Shown piece after piece: positions 1 through 6,074 of a stretch of DNA of 19,030 nucleotides (position 1 is the first letter of the stretch; the number at the start of each line of letters is the position of its first letter). The translations under genes were made by a program, and so were the position numbers. The notes under the pieces were generated by a model. The model did no database searches, was not told the DNA's origin, and saw nothing but the letters and a program-made list of their open reading frames with translations. Source of the DNA: Polaromonas sp. (GTDB lineage Bacteria > Pseudomonadota > Gammaproteobacteria > Burkholderiales > Burkholderiaceae); NCBI GenBank assembly GCA_013823505.1, contig PNMH01000074.1, forward strand, positions 1-19,030. Direction: 5' to 3'.

Positions 1-1
1 T

Positions 2-724
2 TCGCGCGTCGTGATCGAGCGTCCCGCCAAGAACGCCCGCATCACCATTTACTCGGCACGTCCGGGCGTGGTGATTGGCAAGAAAGGCGAAGACATCGAG
101 AAGCTGAAGAAAGAACTGACCGCCAAGTTGGGCGTGCCGGTTGCGGTCAACATCGAAGAGGTGCGCAAGCCCGAAATCGATGCCAAGCTGATCGCCGACA
201 GCATCACGCAGCAGCTCGAGAAGCGCATCATGTTCCGCCGCGCCATGAAACGCGCCATGCAGAACGCGATGCGCCTGGGCGCACAGGGCATCAAGATCAT
301 GTCGTCGGGCCGTCTGAACGGCATCGAAATCGCTCGTTGCGAGTGGTACCGCGAAGGTCGCGTTCCACTTCACACCTTGCGCGCCGACATCGATTACGGC
401 ACGTCCGAAGCCAAGACCACCTACGGCATCATCGGTGTCAAGGTCTGGGTCTACAAGGGCGACACCCTGGGTCGCAACGATGCGCCCGTGGCCGCCGAGC
501 CCCGTGCCGAAGAAGAGCGCCGCCCCCGTGGCCCGCGCCGTGAGCGTCCAGCAGGTCCTCCTGCTCGTGCTGCGGTTCGTCGTCCAGGTGCCAACGCCGC
601 TCCAGCCGATGGCAGCGACAAGCCTGCCGAAGCCACGACCGGTACCGAAACCAAACCCGCCGTTAAGCGCGTTCGCAAAGACGCCGCGCCCGCATCTGCA
701 GCTGCGGACGGCAAAGGAGAATAA
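2..724 (+). CDS. rpsC: 30S ribosomal protein S3 (5' truncated, long C-terminal tail)
   Basis: S3 lies at the mRNA entry of the small ribosomal subunit. The reading frame is already open at the left edge ([19 protein letters not shown]), so the true start lies upstream and only about the last 240 residues are present. The type II KH domain is visible, with its GKKG loop in [17 protein letters not shown], followed by the S3 C-terminal domain ending near [13 protein letters not shown]. After that comes an Ala/Pro/Arg/Glu-rich tail of about 84 residues, much longer than the short tail of E. coli S3 and probably disordered. The gene order S3-L16-L29-S17 that follows is that of the S10 operon. The identification is certain. 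The GTG at 11 is an internal codon and not the start. Confidence 0.97.
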   Translation, partial: SRVVIERPAKNARITIYSARPGVVIGKKGEDIEKLKKELTAKLGVPVAVNIEEVRKPEIDAKLIADSITQQLEKRIMFRRAMKRAMQNAMRLGAQGIKIMSSGRLNGIEIARCEWYREGRVPLHTLRADIDYGTSEAKTTYGIIGVKVWVYKGDTLGRNDAPVAAEPRAEEERRPRGPRRERPAGPPARAAVRRPGANAAPADGSDKPAEATTGTETKPAVKRVRKDAAPASAAADGKGE

Positions 725-726
725 AC

Positions 727-1143
727 ATGTTGCAACCTGCACGCCGCAAATTCCGCAAGGAACAAAAAGGCCGCAATACCGGTGTCGCCACCAGCGGTGC
801 GACCGTTGCGTTCGGCGACTTCGGTCTGAAGTCCACCGACCGCGGTCGTCTCACGGCCCGCCAGATCGAAGCCGCGCGTCGCGCGATTTCCCGTCACGTC
901 AAACGTGGCGGCCGCATCTGGATCCGTGTGTTCCCGGACAAGCCGATCTCCCAGAAACCTGCTGAAGTCCGCATGGGCAACGGCAAGGGTTCCGTGGAGT
1001 ACTACGTGGCCGAAATCCAGCCCGGCAAGGTGCTGTACGAGATCGTTGGTGTGCCAGAAGAGCTGGCCCGTGAGGCGTTCCAGTTGGCCGCCGCCAAACT
1101 TCCCCTGCGCACCACGTTCGTGACGCGCTTGTTGGGTCAGTGA
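727..1143 (+). CDS. rplP: 50S ribosomal protein L16
   Basis: L16 (138 aa) is a large-subunit protein near the A site and peptidyl-transferase centre. The sequence is typical from the N-terminus ([16 protein letters not shown]) through the conserved [16 protein letters not shown] stretch to the C-terminal [13 protein letters not shown]. The length fits the family (E. coli 136 aa). An AAGGAG ribosome binding site at 714-719 lies seven bases before the ATG, inside the end of rpsC. The start is two bases after the rpsC stop, so the two genes are probably translationally coupled. Confidence 0.98.
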   Translation: MLQPARRKFRKEQKGRNTGVATSGATVAFGDFGLKSTDRGRLTARQIEAARRAISRHVKRGGRIWIRVFPDKPISQKPAEVRMGNGKGSVEYYVAEIQPGKVLYEIVGVPEELAREAFQLAAAKLPLRTTFVTRLLGQ

Positions 1144-1159
1144 TTCAGGAGAACACAAG

Positions 1160-1366
1160 ATGAAAACTGCTGAACTGCGCCAAAAGGATGTGGCCGGCCT
1201 CGAAGCCGAAGTGAAATCGCTGCAAAAGGCCCACTTCGGTCTGCGCATGCAAAAAGCCACGCAACAACTCAACAACAACGCCGTGCTGGGCGACACCCGC
1301 CGTGCCATCGCTCGCGCCAAGACCATCTTGGCCGAGAAGCAGCGCAACGCGGCTTCGGCCAAATAA
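1160..1366 (+). CDS. rpmC: 50S ribosomal protein L29
   Basis: L29 (68 aa) is a small two-helix protein at the polypeptide exit tunnel of the large subunit, next to the docking site for trigger factor and SRP. The family pattern is clear: [10 protein letters not shown] at the start, then [19 protein letters not shown], and the [13 protein letters not shown] helix near the end. AGGAG at 1147-1151 precedes the ATG by eight bases. It sits 16 bases after rplP and 9 bases before the rpsQ ATG, in the standard S10 operon order. Confidence 0.97.
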   Translation: MKTAELRQKDVAGLEAEVKSLQKAHFGLRMQKATQQLNNNAVLGDTRRAIARAKTILAEKQRNAASAK

Positions 1367-1375
1367 GGAGTGACC

Positions 1376-1645
1376 ATGACGGAAGCTAAAACATCCCTCA
1401 AGCGCACCTTGATCGGCAAGGTCGTCAGTGACAAGCGCACCAAGACCGTGACGGTTCTGGTCGAGCGCCGTGTGAAGCACGAGCTCTACGACAAGATCGT
1501 GGCCAAGTCGAGCAAGTACCACGCCCATGACGAAAAGGGCGAGTACAAGACCGGCGACACGATCGAGATCACCGAGAGCCGTCCGCTGTCGAAGACGAAA
1601 AACTGGGTCGCCACCCGCCTGGTCCAAAAGGCCGAGCTGGTTTAA
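1376..1645 (+). CDS. rpsQ: 30S ribosomal protein S17
   Basis: S17 (89 aa) is a primary 16S rRNA-binding protein with an OB fold. The family signature is visible: [20 protein letters not shown], then [19 protein letters not shown] and the RPLSKTKNW motif. I place the start at ATG 1376 because AAGGAG at 1365-1370 lies five bases upstream. The GTG at 1370 would overlap that site. This is the last gene of the ribosomal unit here. A strong terminator follows, and the spc-operon genes (rplN, rplX and so on) that follow rpsQ in many bacteria are absent. Confidence 0.97.
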   Translation: MTEAKTSLKRTLIGKVVSDKRTKTVTVLVERRVKHELYDKIVAKSSKYHAHDEKGEYKTGDTIEITESRPLSKTKNWVATRLVQKAELV

Positions 1646-1677
1646 GCGCGATTCGCGCTGCTCGCAGCGCTGAACTG

Positions 1678-1712
1678 AAAAGCGACCGACAATGCCGGTC
1701 GCTTTTTCTTTT
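1678..1712 (+). terminator. Rho-independent terminator after rpsQ
   Basis: An 8-bp perfect stem, AGCGACCG (1681-1688) with CGGTCGCT (1696-1703), has a seven-base loop and is followed by a T-rich run (1703-1712). Three A residues before the stem can pair with the first T residues. It closes the S10-type operon and separates it from the peroxiredoxin gene. Confidence 0.9.
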
Positions 1713-1777
1713 TCCGGGATCGGTTTTTCGGTCCCTCACACCACGGCCCACGGGCCCGAAACCACGAGGAGCACAGC

Positions 1778-2290
1778 ATGATTCAGGTTGGCGAAAAGAT
1801 CCCGGCGGCAACGTTGATGGAATACAGCGAAGTCGAAGGCAATGGTTGCAGCATCGGCCCCAATCCCGTGGATGCCCACAAGGCCGCAGCCGGCAAGACG
1901 ATTGCCGTGTTCGCACTGCCCGGCGCCTTCACGCCGACCTGCTCGGCCAAGCACGTGCCCGGTTTCGTGGAGCACGCAGCCGACTTCAAGGCGGCCGGTG
2001 TGGACGAGATCTGGTGCCTGAGCGTGAACGACGCGTTCGTGATGGGCGCCTGGGCGCGCGATCAGAAGACCGGCGACAAGGTGCGCATGTTGGCCGACGG
2101 CAGCGCCGACTTTGCCAAGGCCACGGGTCTCACGCTGGACCTGACGGGTCGCGGCATGGGTCTGCGCAGCAACCGCTATTCGATGCTGATCAAGGACGGC
2201 GTGGTGAAGGCCTTGAACGTCGAGGGCCCAGGCAAGTTTGAAGTGAGCGACGCAGCCACTTTGTTGGCCCAAGCCAAAGCCGGCGTCTGA
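1778..2290 (+). CDS. Peroxiredoxin, Prx5/AhpE-like (redoxin domain)
   Basis: A 170-aa thiol peroxidase that should reduce hydrogen peroxide and alkyl hydroperoxides in the cytosol. The peroxidatic cysteine is Cys55 in the Prx5 motif PGAFTPTCS, and the conserved downstream arginine lies in MGLRSNRYSMLIKDG. Further cysteines occur at Cys24 and in EIWCLSVND. Which of them, if any, resolves the disulfide is not clear, and reduction by glutathione/glutaredoxin is usual in this family. There is no fused glutaredoxin domain and no signal peptide. GAGGAG at 1766-1771 lies six bases before the ATG. The gene is monocistronic, with a terminator on each side. I see no convincing sigma-70 promoter in the short upstream gap. 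Confidence 0.93.
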   Translation: MIQVGEKIPAATLMEYSEVEGNGCSIGPNPVDAHKAAAGKTIAVFALPGAFTPTCSAKHVPGFVEHAADFKAAGVDEIWCLSVNDAFVMGAWARDQKTGDKVRMLADGSADFAKATGLTLDLTGRGMGLRSNRYSMLIKDGVVKALNVEGPGKFEVSDAATLLAQAKAGV

Positions 2291-2305
2291 ACGCGGGTTG
2301 AGCAA

Positions 2306-2350
2306 AACAAAAAGCCGCTGATGGCGACATCAGCGGCTTTTTGTTTTTTG
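2306..2350. terminator. Bidirectional terminator between peroxiredoxin and GNAT genes
   Basis: A long perfect stem, AAAAAGCCGCTGATG (2309-2323) with CATCAGCGGCTTTTT (2328-2342), has a GCGA tetraloop and extends by three further pairs. A T run follows on the plus strand, and the A run at the left gives a T run on the minus strand. It can therefore end transcripts from both convergent genes. The rest of the gap (2351-2431) shows nothing recognisable. Confidence 0.92.
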
Positions 2351-2431
2351 CCCGCACCTCTTGCGGATCACGGTCGCCGATGACCAGCTCCACATCCGGA
2401 AAACCTCACGAAGCGAACAAAGACAGAAGCT

Positions 2432-2929
2432 TCAGAGATCCACCTTGAGGTAATGCGCCCCGGCAATCGGGTTGTGATAGTAAGGCGCCACCTCCACGAA
2501 CCCGGCCTCCTGGTAGAGCGCGCGGGCGGTTTCCATGTCGCTGAGCGTGTCAAGCAGCATGGTGGTGTAACCGGCCAGACGCGCGTCGGACATGACCTGC
2601 TCCACCAGCAGGCGACCCAGACCGAAGCCCCGGAAAGCGCGTCGCACAAACAGGCGCTTCATTTCGCAGGCGTCGAGATGGTCGGTGTTGGTGAGCGGGC
2701 GAAACGCGCAGCAACCCGCAGGTTCACCGCCCACCATGGCGACAAACACCGAGCCCGCAGGCTGCGCGTATTCACCGGGGAGCTGGGCCAGCTCGGCTTC
2801 GAAGCCCTGAAAGCACAAATCGATGCCCATGTCGGACTGGTAGTCGAGAAACAGGGATCGGACCGTGTGCAGGTCGTCGGGGAATTGGGCCAGCCGGAGC
2901 TTGACGTCGGCTGTCTCGGTGGGGTTCAT
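2432..2929 (-). CDS. GNAT family N-acetyltransferase
   Basis: A 165-aa single-domain acetyltransferase using acetyl-CoA. The substrate cannot be read from the sequence. Motif A, which binds the CoA pyrophosphate, is RRAFRGFGLGR (about residues 96-106), preceded by the strand CEMKRLFV. Motif B follows at ETARALYQEAGFVEVAPYY. The C-terminal PIAGAHYLKVDL resembles small GNATs of the PhnO/YjgM type, but that is only a resemblance. It lies 66 bases downstream of the cytochrome b gene on the same strand. There is no clear Shine-Dalgarno site before the ATG. A TATAGT at 2971-2966 (minus strand) could be a -10 box, but no good -35 accompanies it. Confidence 0.88.
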   Translation of the reverse strand: MNPTETADVKLRLAQFPDDLHTVRSLFLDYQSDMGIDLCFQGFEAELAQLPGEYAQPAGSVFVAMVGGEPAGCCAFRPLTNTDHLDACEMKRLFVRRAFRGFGLGRLLVEQVMSDARLAGYTTMLLDTLSDMETARALYQEAGFVEVAPYYHNPIAGAHYLKVDL

Positions 2930-2995
2930 TCGGGCGGTCTGGAATCGGGCGGAGACGGGGACGCCACTATACGGCCAGCACGGCGGTGAAGGCCA

Positions 2996-3670
2996 TCAGA
3001 AAGCGGCACCCAACTGGACCAGCCAGGCCACGGCACCGCCGCAGACGGCCAGCACCATCAGCGCCAGGACCCGCGAAGCCAGCGAGTCGCGCGCTTGAGG
3101 CACCTTGAAGCTGGCTGGCATCTGCTTGTCGCCCACCAACATCGGGCGCACCAGGTTGTCTTTCTTTACCCATTTGTAGAACGCGATGGCCGCCACATGG
3201 AGCACCACCAGGCCGATCACGATGAACTTGCCCACGTTCTTGTGGTAACTGGTGGCCAGGGCCACGGTGTCGCCCGACACGAAGCGCACCAAGGGGCCAA
3301 AGAAAGCGATCTCGTCGTCGGTCATCAGGCCGGAGGTGACCTGGGCCAGCAAGATCACCAGCAAGGCGAACACCGATAGCGCCCCCAAAGGCGAGTGTCC
3401 CACCCGGTGCTCGAGCTTTGAGCGACCCCGCAGGTAGGCCAGCACCGAGGATGGCGCATACAGAAAGCTGCCAAAGCGCGACCAGTGCCCGCCGACAAAT
3501 CCCCACACAAGACGGAACAGCAACAACGTGAGCACTGCATAACCCAGGCGCAAATGCCAGTTCATCCAGTTGCCGCCCACGTTGGCCGTGATCACGAGGC
3601 CGACGACGGCGGCCGCGAGCAGCCAATGGAAGAGGCGGGTGGGCAGGTCCCAGACGCGAATGGTTTGCAT
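2996..3670 (-). CDS. Membrane cytochrome b561-type protein (Ni/Fe-hydrogenase b-subunit-like)
   Basis: A 224-aa integral membrane di-heme cytochrome b that should carry electrons between quinol or membrane donors and a periplasmic partner. It begins with the family pattern TIRVWDLPTRLFHWLL. Candidate heme ligands are His15 in the first helix, His39 in NWHLRLGY, and His143 and His158 around SYHKNVGKF and VVLHVAAI. Four hydrophobic helices are visible (about residues 13-31, 42-60, 95-115 and 147-167), plus a fifth at the C-terminus. I chose ATG 3670 because homologues begin close to TIRVWD. A TTG at 3691 is an alternative in the same frame, and neither has a good ribosome binding site. It is divergent from a cytochrome c' gene, a plausible electron partner. 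Confidence 0.88.
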   Translation of the reverse strand: MQTIRVWDLPTRLFHWLLAAAVVGLVITANVGGNWMNWHLRLGYAVLTLLLFRLVWGFVGGHWSRFGSFLYAPSSVLAYLRGRSKLEHRVGHSPLGALSVFALLVILLAQVTSGLMTDDEIAFFGPLVRFVSGDTVALATSYHKNVGKFIVIGLVVLHVAAIAFYKWVKKDNLVRPMLVGDKQMPASFKVPQARDSLASRVLALMVLAVCGGAVAWLVQLGAAF

Positions 3671-3720
3671 GATGATGACAAATGGTTTCAAAGATGAGTG
3701 GAGCCAGGGGGCATGCCGTC

Positions 3721-3735
3721 AGTTCCGGGGGAACT
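3721..3735. promoter_or_regulatory. Palindrome with GGAAC arms between divergent cytochrome genes
   Basis: AGTTCC (3721-3726) and GGAACT (3730-3735) form a perfect inverted repeat around GGG, in the 140-base gap between cytochrome b (-) and cytochrome c' (+). It may be a regulator site. The right arm reads GGAACTT, which equals the -35 consensus of RpoE-type ECF sigma factors, with TCTCG about 17 bases further on as an imperfect -10. No sigma-70 promoter with acceptable spacing was found here. The functional assignment is speculative. Confidence 0.35.
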
Positions 3736-3810
3736 TGAACCATGTCGGCACACTCTCGCCGAGGTAGTATCTTGGCTGCCTTTTGTATTCAACCACGCTC
3801 AGGAGTGTTC

Positions 3811-4263
3811 ATGAAAATTCTCGCCCCGTTGGCCATGGCCATTGCGCTCACCAGCTTGTCTGCCCCGGCGTTCGCCCAGTTCCAGAAGCCCGAAGATGCC
3901 GTGAAGTACCGCAAAGCGGCCTTCACCGTGATGGCCACGCACTTCGGGCGCGTGGGTGCCATGGCCAACGGCCGTGTGCCCTTCGACCCCAAGGTGGCGG
4001 CCGACAGTGCGGCCATCGTCGAGACCATGAGCAAACTCCCGTGGGAAGGCTTTGGTCCTGGCACCGACAAAGGTGACACCCGCGCGCTGCCGGCGATCTG
4101 GACCGAGCAGGCCAAATTCAAGGAAGGCGCCGACAAGCTGCAGGCAGAGGCGACCAAGCTGAGCGCCGCGGCCAAGACCGGCAACCTCGAAGCCGTGAAG
4201 ACCGCCTTTGGTGCCGTGGGCCAGACCTGCAAGGCGTGCCACGACGCCTACCGCAAGGACTGA
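3811..4263 (+). CDS. Cytochrome c' (class II cytochrome c), periplasmic
   Basis: A 150-aa precursor of a four-helix-bundle c-type cytochrome. An N-terminal signal peptide with cleavage after AFA (residue 22) directs it to the periplasm. The mature protein starts with the family stretch EDAVKYRKAAFTVMATHFG and ends with the C-terminal heme motif CKACH (residues 140-144), typical of cytochromes c'. Family members bind NO and CO and are linked to NO resistance or electron transfer. Which applies here is unknown. The start at ATG 3811 is fixed by AGGAG at 3801-3805 and by the signal peptide. It is divergent from a membrane cytochrome b and convergent with a TlpA-like thioredoxin lipoprotein. Confidence 0.95.
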   Translation: MKILAPLAMAIALTSLSAPAFAQFQKPEDAVKYRKAAFTVMATHFGRVGAMANGRVPFDPKVAADSAAIVETMSKLPWEGFGPGTDKGDTRALPAIWTEQAKFKEGADKLQAEATKLSAAAKTGNLEAVKTAFGAVGQTCKACHDAYRKD

Positions 4264-4288
4264 GCGCGCCTGCGGCCTGCGTCGGAAT

Positions 4289-4322
4289 GCAAAAAGCCGG
4301 GACCGAGGTCCCGGCTTTTTGC
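4289..4322. terminator. Bidirectional terminator between cytochrome c' and TlpA-like genes
   Basis: The perfect stem AAAAAGCCGGGAC (4291-4303) with GTCCCGGCTTTTT (4308-4320) has a CGAG loop and two more flanking pairs. It carries T runs on both strands, so it can serve both convergent genes. It has the same AAAAAGCC...GGCTTTTT design as the terminator at 2306-2350. Confidence 0.92.
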
Positions 4323-4342
4323 CGTGTGGTGATTGGGGAGCC

Positions 4343-4867
4343 TCAGGTCTGTGCCAGCAGCTTTTCGATGAGTTGGTGCAGCGCGGCAAAGTCCGGCTCA
4401 CCCACGTACCGTTTGACGATTCGGCCCTGCTTGTCGACGAGGTAGGTGGTGGGCGTGAGCTTGACATCTCCCCATTGCTGGGCGACCTCACCCGTGTTGT
4501 CGAGCGCCACCTTGAAGGGCAACTGGCGACTTTGCGCGAAGTTGAGCACCCAGTTGGGTGGGTCGTACTCCATGGCCACCGCCACGGTGTCGAAGCCCTG
4601 GCCTTGGTACTTGTGCCACGTGGCCACGATCTGTGGCATCTCCTTCACGCACGACACGCAGGTGGTGGCCCAGAAATTCACCAGCGTGACCTTGCCTTTG
4701 AGGTCGGCGGTGGTGGCCTTGGAGCCGTCGAGCAGCAAGAAGGTGGAGTTGGGTGCGGCCTCGCCTCCCGCGCAGCCCGCCAAGCCCAGCACGGCGGCGG
4801 TACCCAGGGCGGCTGCGGCGGCGAGACTGCGGCGGCGCAGGAGGCCAGCTCGATCAAGTTCGGTCAT
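4343..4867 (-). CDS. TlpA-like thioredoxin-fold lipoprotein (redoxin)
   Basis: A 174-aa envelope thiol-disulfide protein. The N-terminus has arginines (RRRSLA, residues 11-16), a hydrophobic stretch and a lipobox LAGC with the lipidated cysteine at 32. The Arg pair makes Tat export conceivable. The thioredoxin domain follows: VTLVNFWATTCVSC with the CxxC pair Cys70/Cys73, and LTPTTYLVD holding the cis-proline. Members of the TlpA/ResA group keep cysteines reduced, for example during cytochrome c or oxidase assembly, which fits the nearby cytochrome genes but is inference. It is divergent from the DUF4197 gene, with 68 bases between the starts. The Shine-Dalgarno site is weak. Confidence 0.92.
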   Translation of the reverse strand: MTELDRAGLLRRRSLAAAAALGTAAVLGLAGCAGGEAAPNSTFLLLDGSKATTADLKGKVTLVNFWATTCVSCVKEMPQIVATWHKYQGQGFDTVAVAMEYDPPNWVLNFAQSRQLPFKVALDNTGEVAQQWGDVKLTPTTYLVDKQGRIVKRYVGEPDFAALHQLIEKLLAQT

Positions 4868-4935
4868 TGTGTTTTCATTTCCCGGGGGCTACATTGCCCC
4901 ACGCCATTCGTTCATCAGCATCCAGGAGACACCGC

Positions 4936-5637
4936 ATGCAGCGCCGCCAGTTTACCCAGTCCACCGCCGCCATCGGCCTGCTCATTCTGGCGGCCCATCA
5001 GCAGGCCCGGGCCTTGTCGCTGGGCGATCTCAGCGAGGGCGACGCCACCCAGGGCATCAAGGTGGCACTGGAGAAAGGCGCCCTCGCCGCCGTGGCGCTG
5101 CTGGGCAAGGCTGATGGATTCCTGGGCAATCCAAAAGTTCGGATTCCTTTGCCCGGTTTTCTGGAAGACGCCTCCAAGTTGCTGAAGCTCACCGGGCAGG
5201 GCAAGCGGGTGGACGAACTGGTCACCAGCATGAACCGCGCGGCCGAAGCCGCTGTGCCCATGGGCAAAGACCTGCTGGTCAATGCCGTCAAGTCCATGAG
5301 CGTGACGGACGCGAAAAACATCCTGGGCGGGGGCGACAACTCGGTGACGCAGTTCTTTGCCGAAAAAACCCGCCTCCCGTTGGGCGAACGGTTTTTGCCC
5401 GTGGTGACCAAGGCCACCGAAAAGGTCGGGCTGGCCAACCAGTACAACAAGGTGGCGGGCAAGGCGGCGGGCATCGGGCTGGTCAAGTCTGAAGACGCCA
5501 ACATCCAGAAGTACGTCACCGGCAAGTCGCTCGATGGCCTCTACACCATCATCGGTGAGGAAGAGCGCAAGATCCGCCAGGACCCGGTTGGCACGGGCAG
5601 CGCCATTCTCAAGAAGGTGTTCGGCGCCCTGAAGTGA
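4936..5637 (+). CDS. DUF4197 domain protein, exported
   Basis: A 233-aa protein of unknown function that matches the DUF4197 family by its layout: GDATQGIKVALEKGALAAV near the N-terminus, the FLGNPKVRIPLPGFLEDA block, DAKNILGGGDNSVTQFF in the middle, and GLYTIIGEEERKIRQDP near the C-terminus. The leader has twin arginines (RRQF, residues 3-6), a hydrophobic stretch and an ARA cleavage site near residue 26, so periplasmic export, possibly through Tat, is likely. AGGAGA at 4924-4929 fixes the ATG at 4936. No cofactor motif or enzyme signature is visible. Confidence 0.9.
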   Translation: MQRRQFTQSTAAIGLLILAAHQQARALSLGDLSEGDATQGIKVALEKGALAAVALLGKADGFLGNPKVRIPLPGFLEDASKLLKLTGQGKRVDELVTSMNRAAEAAVPMGKDLLVNAVKSMSVTDAKNILGGGDNSVTQFFAEKTRLPLGERFLPVVTKATEKVGLANQYNKVAGKAAGIGLVKSEDANIQKYVTGKSLDGLYTIIGEEERKIRQDPVGTGSAILKKVFGALK

Positions 5638-5652
5638 GCGCCTGCTGGCGCT
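5637..5652. terminator. Short hairpin between convergent genes
   Basis: AGCGCC (5637-5642) and GGCGCT (5647-5652) form a 6-bp stem with a TGCT loop. It starts on the last base of the DUF4197 stop codon and fills the whole gap to the convergent thioredoxin-fold gene. There is no T run on either strand, so at best it is a weak or Rho-assisted terminator. Confidence 0.35.
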
Positions 5653-6063
5653 TCAACGCTTCTTGAGCTTGCCGCGCGCCTCCGTCAGGCGCGCTTCAAG
5701 GTACTCGCCGTAGAAGTCCGGCACGGCCACACCCACCAGACGTTCGGCCAGCTCCCGGCCGTCGGGGCCGAAGAACATCACCGTGGGCGTGAAACGCGCT
5801 TTCCAGGCCCGGGCCTGGTCGGCTGGCGTGGTGGTGTCACCGGCAAAGCCCTGCAAGTTGGACTGCCGGTCCTGCACATCGACCTGCACGGCCACCAGCA
5901 AACCCTCGCGCTGCATGGGCGCCAGGTAGCTGTTGCGCACCAACTCGCAGTACACGCAACCCTTGAGCGTGGTCATGACGACCAGCGGCTCGCCGCGCGC
6001 GGCCGCAGCCAGGGCGGCGCCACGCAGCGAAGGAGGCGTGGGCAATGGCTGGGCGGTGGCCAT
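5653..6063 (-). CDS. Thioredoxin-fold protein (SoxW/thioredoxin_7-like)
   Basis: A 136-aa single-domain protein with the redox pair CVYC (Cys36/Cys39) in VVMTTLKGCVYCELVRNSYL, and the cis-proline in RFTPTVMFFGPDG (Pro94). The region between them (DVQDRQSNLQGFAGDTTTPADQARAW) resembles SoxW-type thioredoxins. No signal peptide is obvious, so a cytosolic location is likely, although periplasmic relatives exist. It begins 11 bases after the CoA-transferase stop on the same strand, so the two are probably co-transcribed. A functional link between them is not evident. The Shine-Dalgarno site is weak. Confidence 0.85.
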   Translation of the reverse strand: MATAQPLPTPPSLRGAALAAAARGEPLVVMTTLKGCVYCELVRNSYLAPMQREGLLVAVQVDVQDRQSNLQGFAGDTTTPADQARAWKARFTPTVMFFGPDGRELAERLVGVAVPDFYGEYLEARLTEARGKLKKR

Positions 6064-6074
6064 GTCGGTTCCAG

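Noticed and set aside
451..1443. A 330-codon open frame on the minus strand across rpsC, rplP and rpmC
   Set aside because: It is antisense to certain ribosomal protein genes, shows no recognisable domain, and such frames arise easily in GC-rich DNA.
1646..1670. Small GC-rich inverted repeats just after rpsQ
   Set aside because: They are short and overlap one another. The perfect stem at 1681-1703 with a T run explains termination better.
2967..3743. A 258-codon minus-strand frame overlapping the cytochrome b gene
   Set aside because: The other frame encodes a clear cytochrome b with heme-ligand histidines; this one is Gly/Arg/Pro-rich with no domain.
3735..3770. TTGAAC and TAGTAT as a sigma-70 promoter for cytochrome c'
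   Set aside because: The spacing is 24 bases, too long for a functional sigma-70 promoter.
4208..4935. Plus-strand frames overlapping the TlpA-like gene
   Set aside because: They are antisense to a protein with a lipobox and CxxC thioredoxin motif and lack any family signature.
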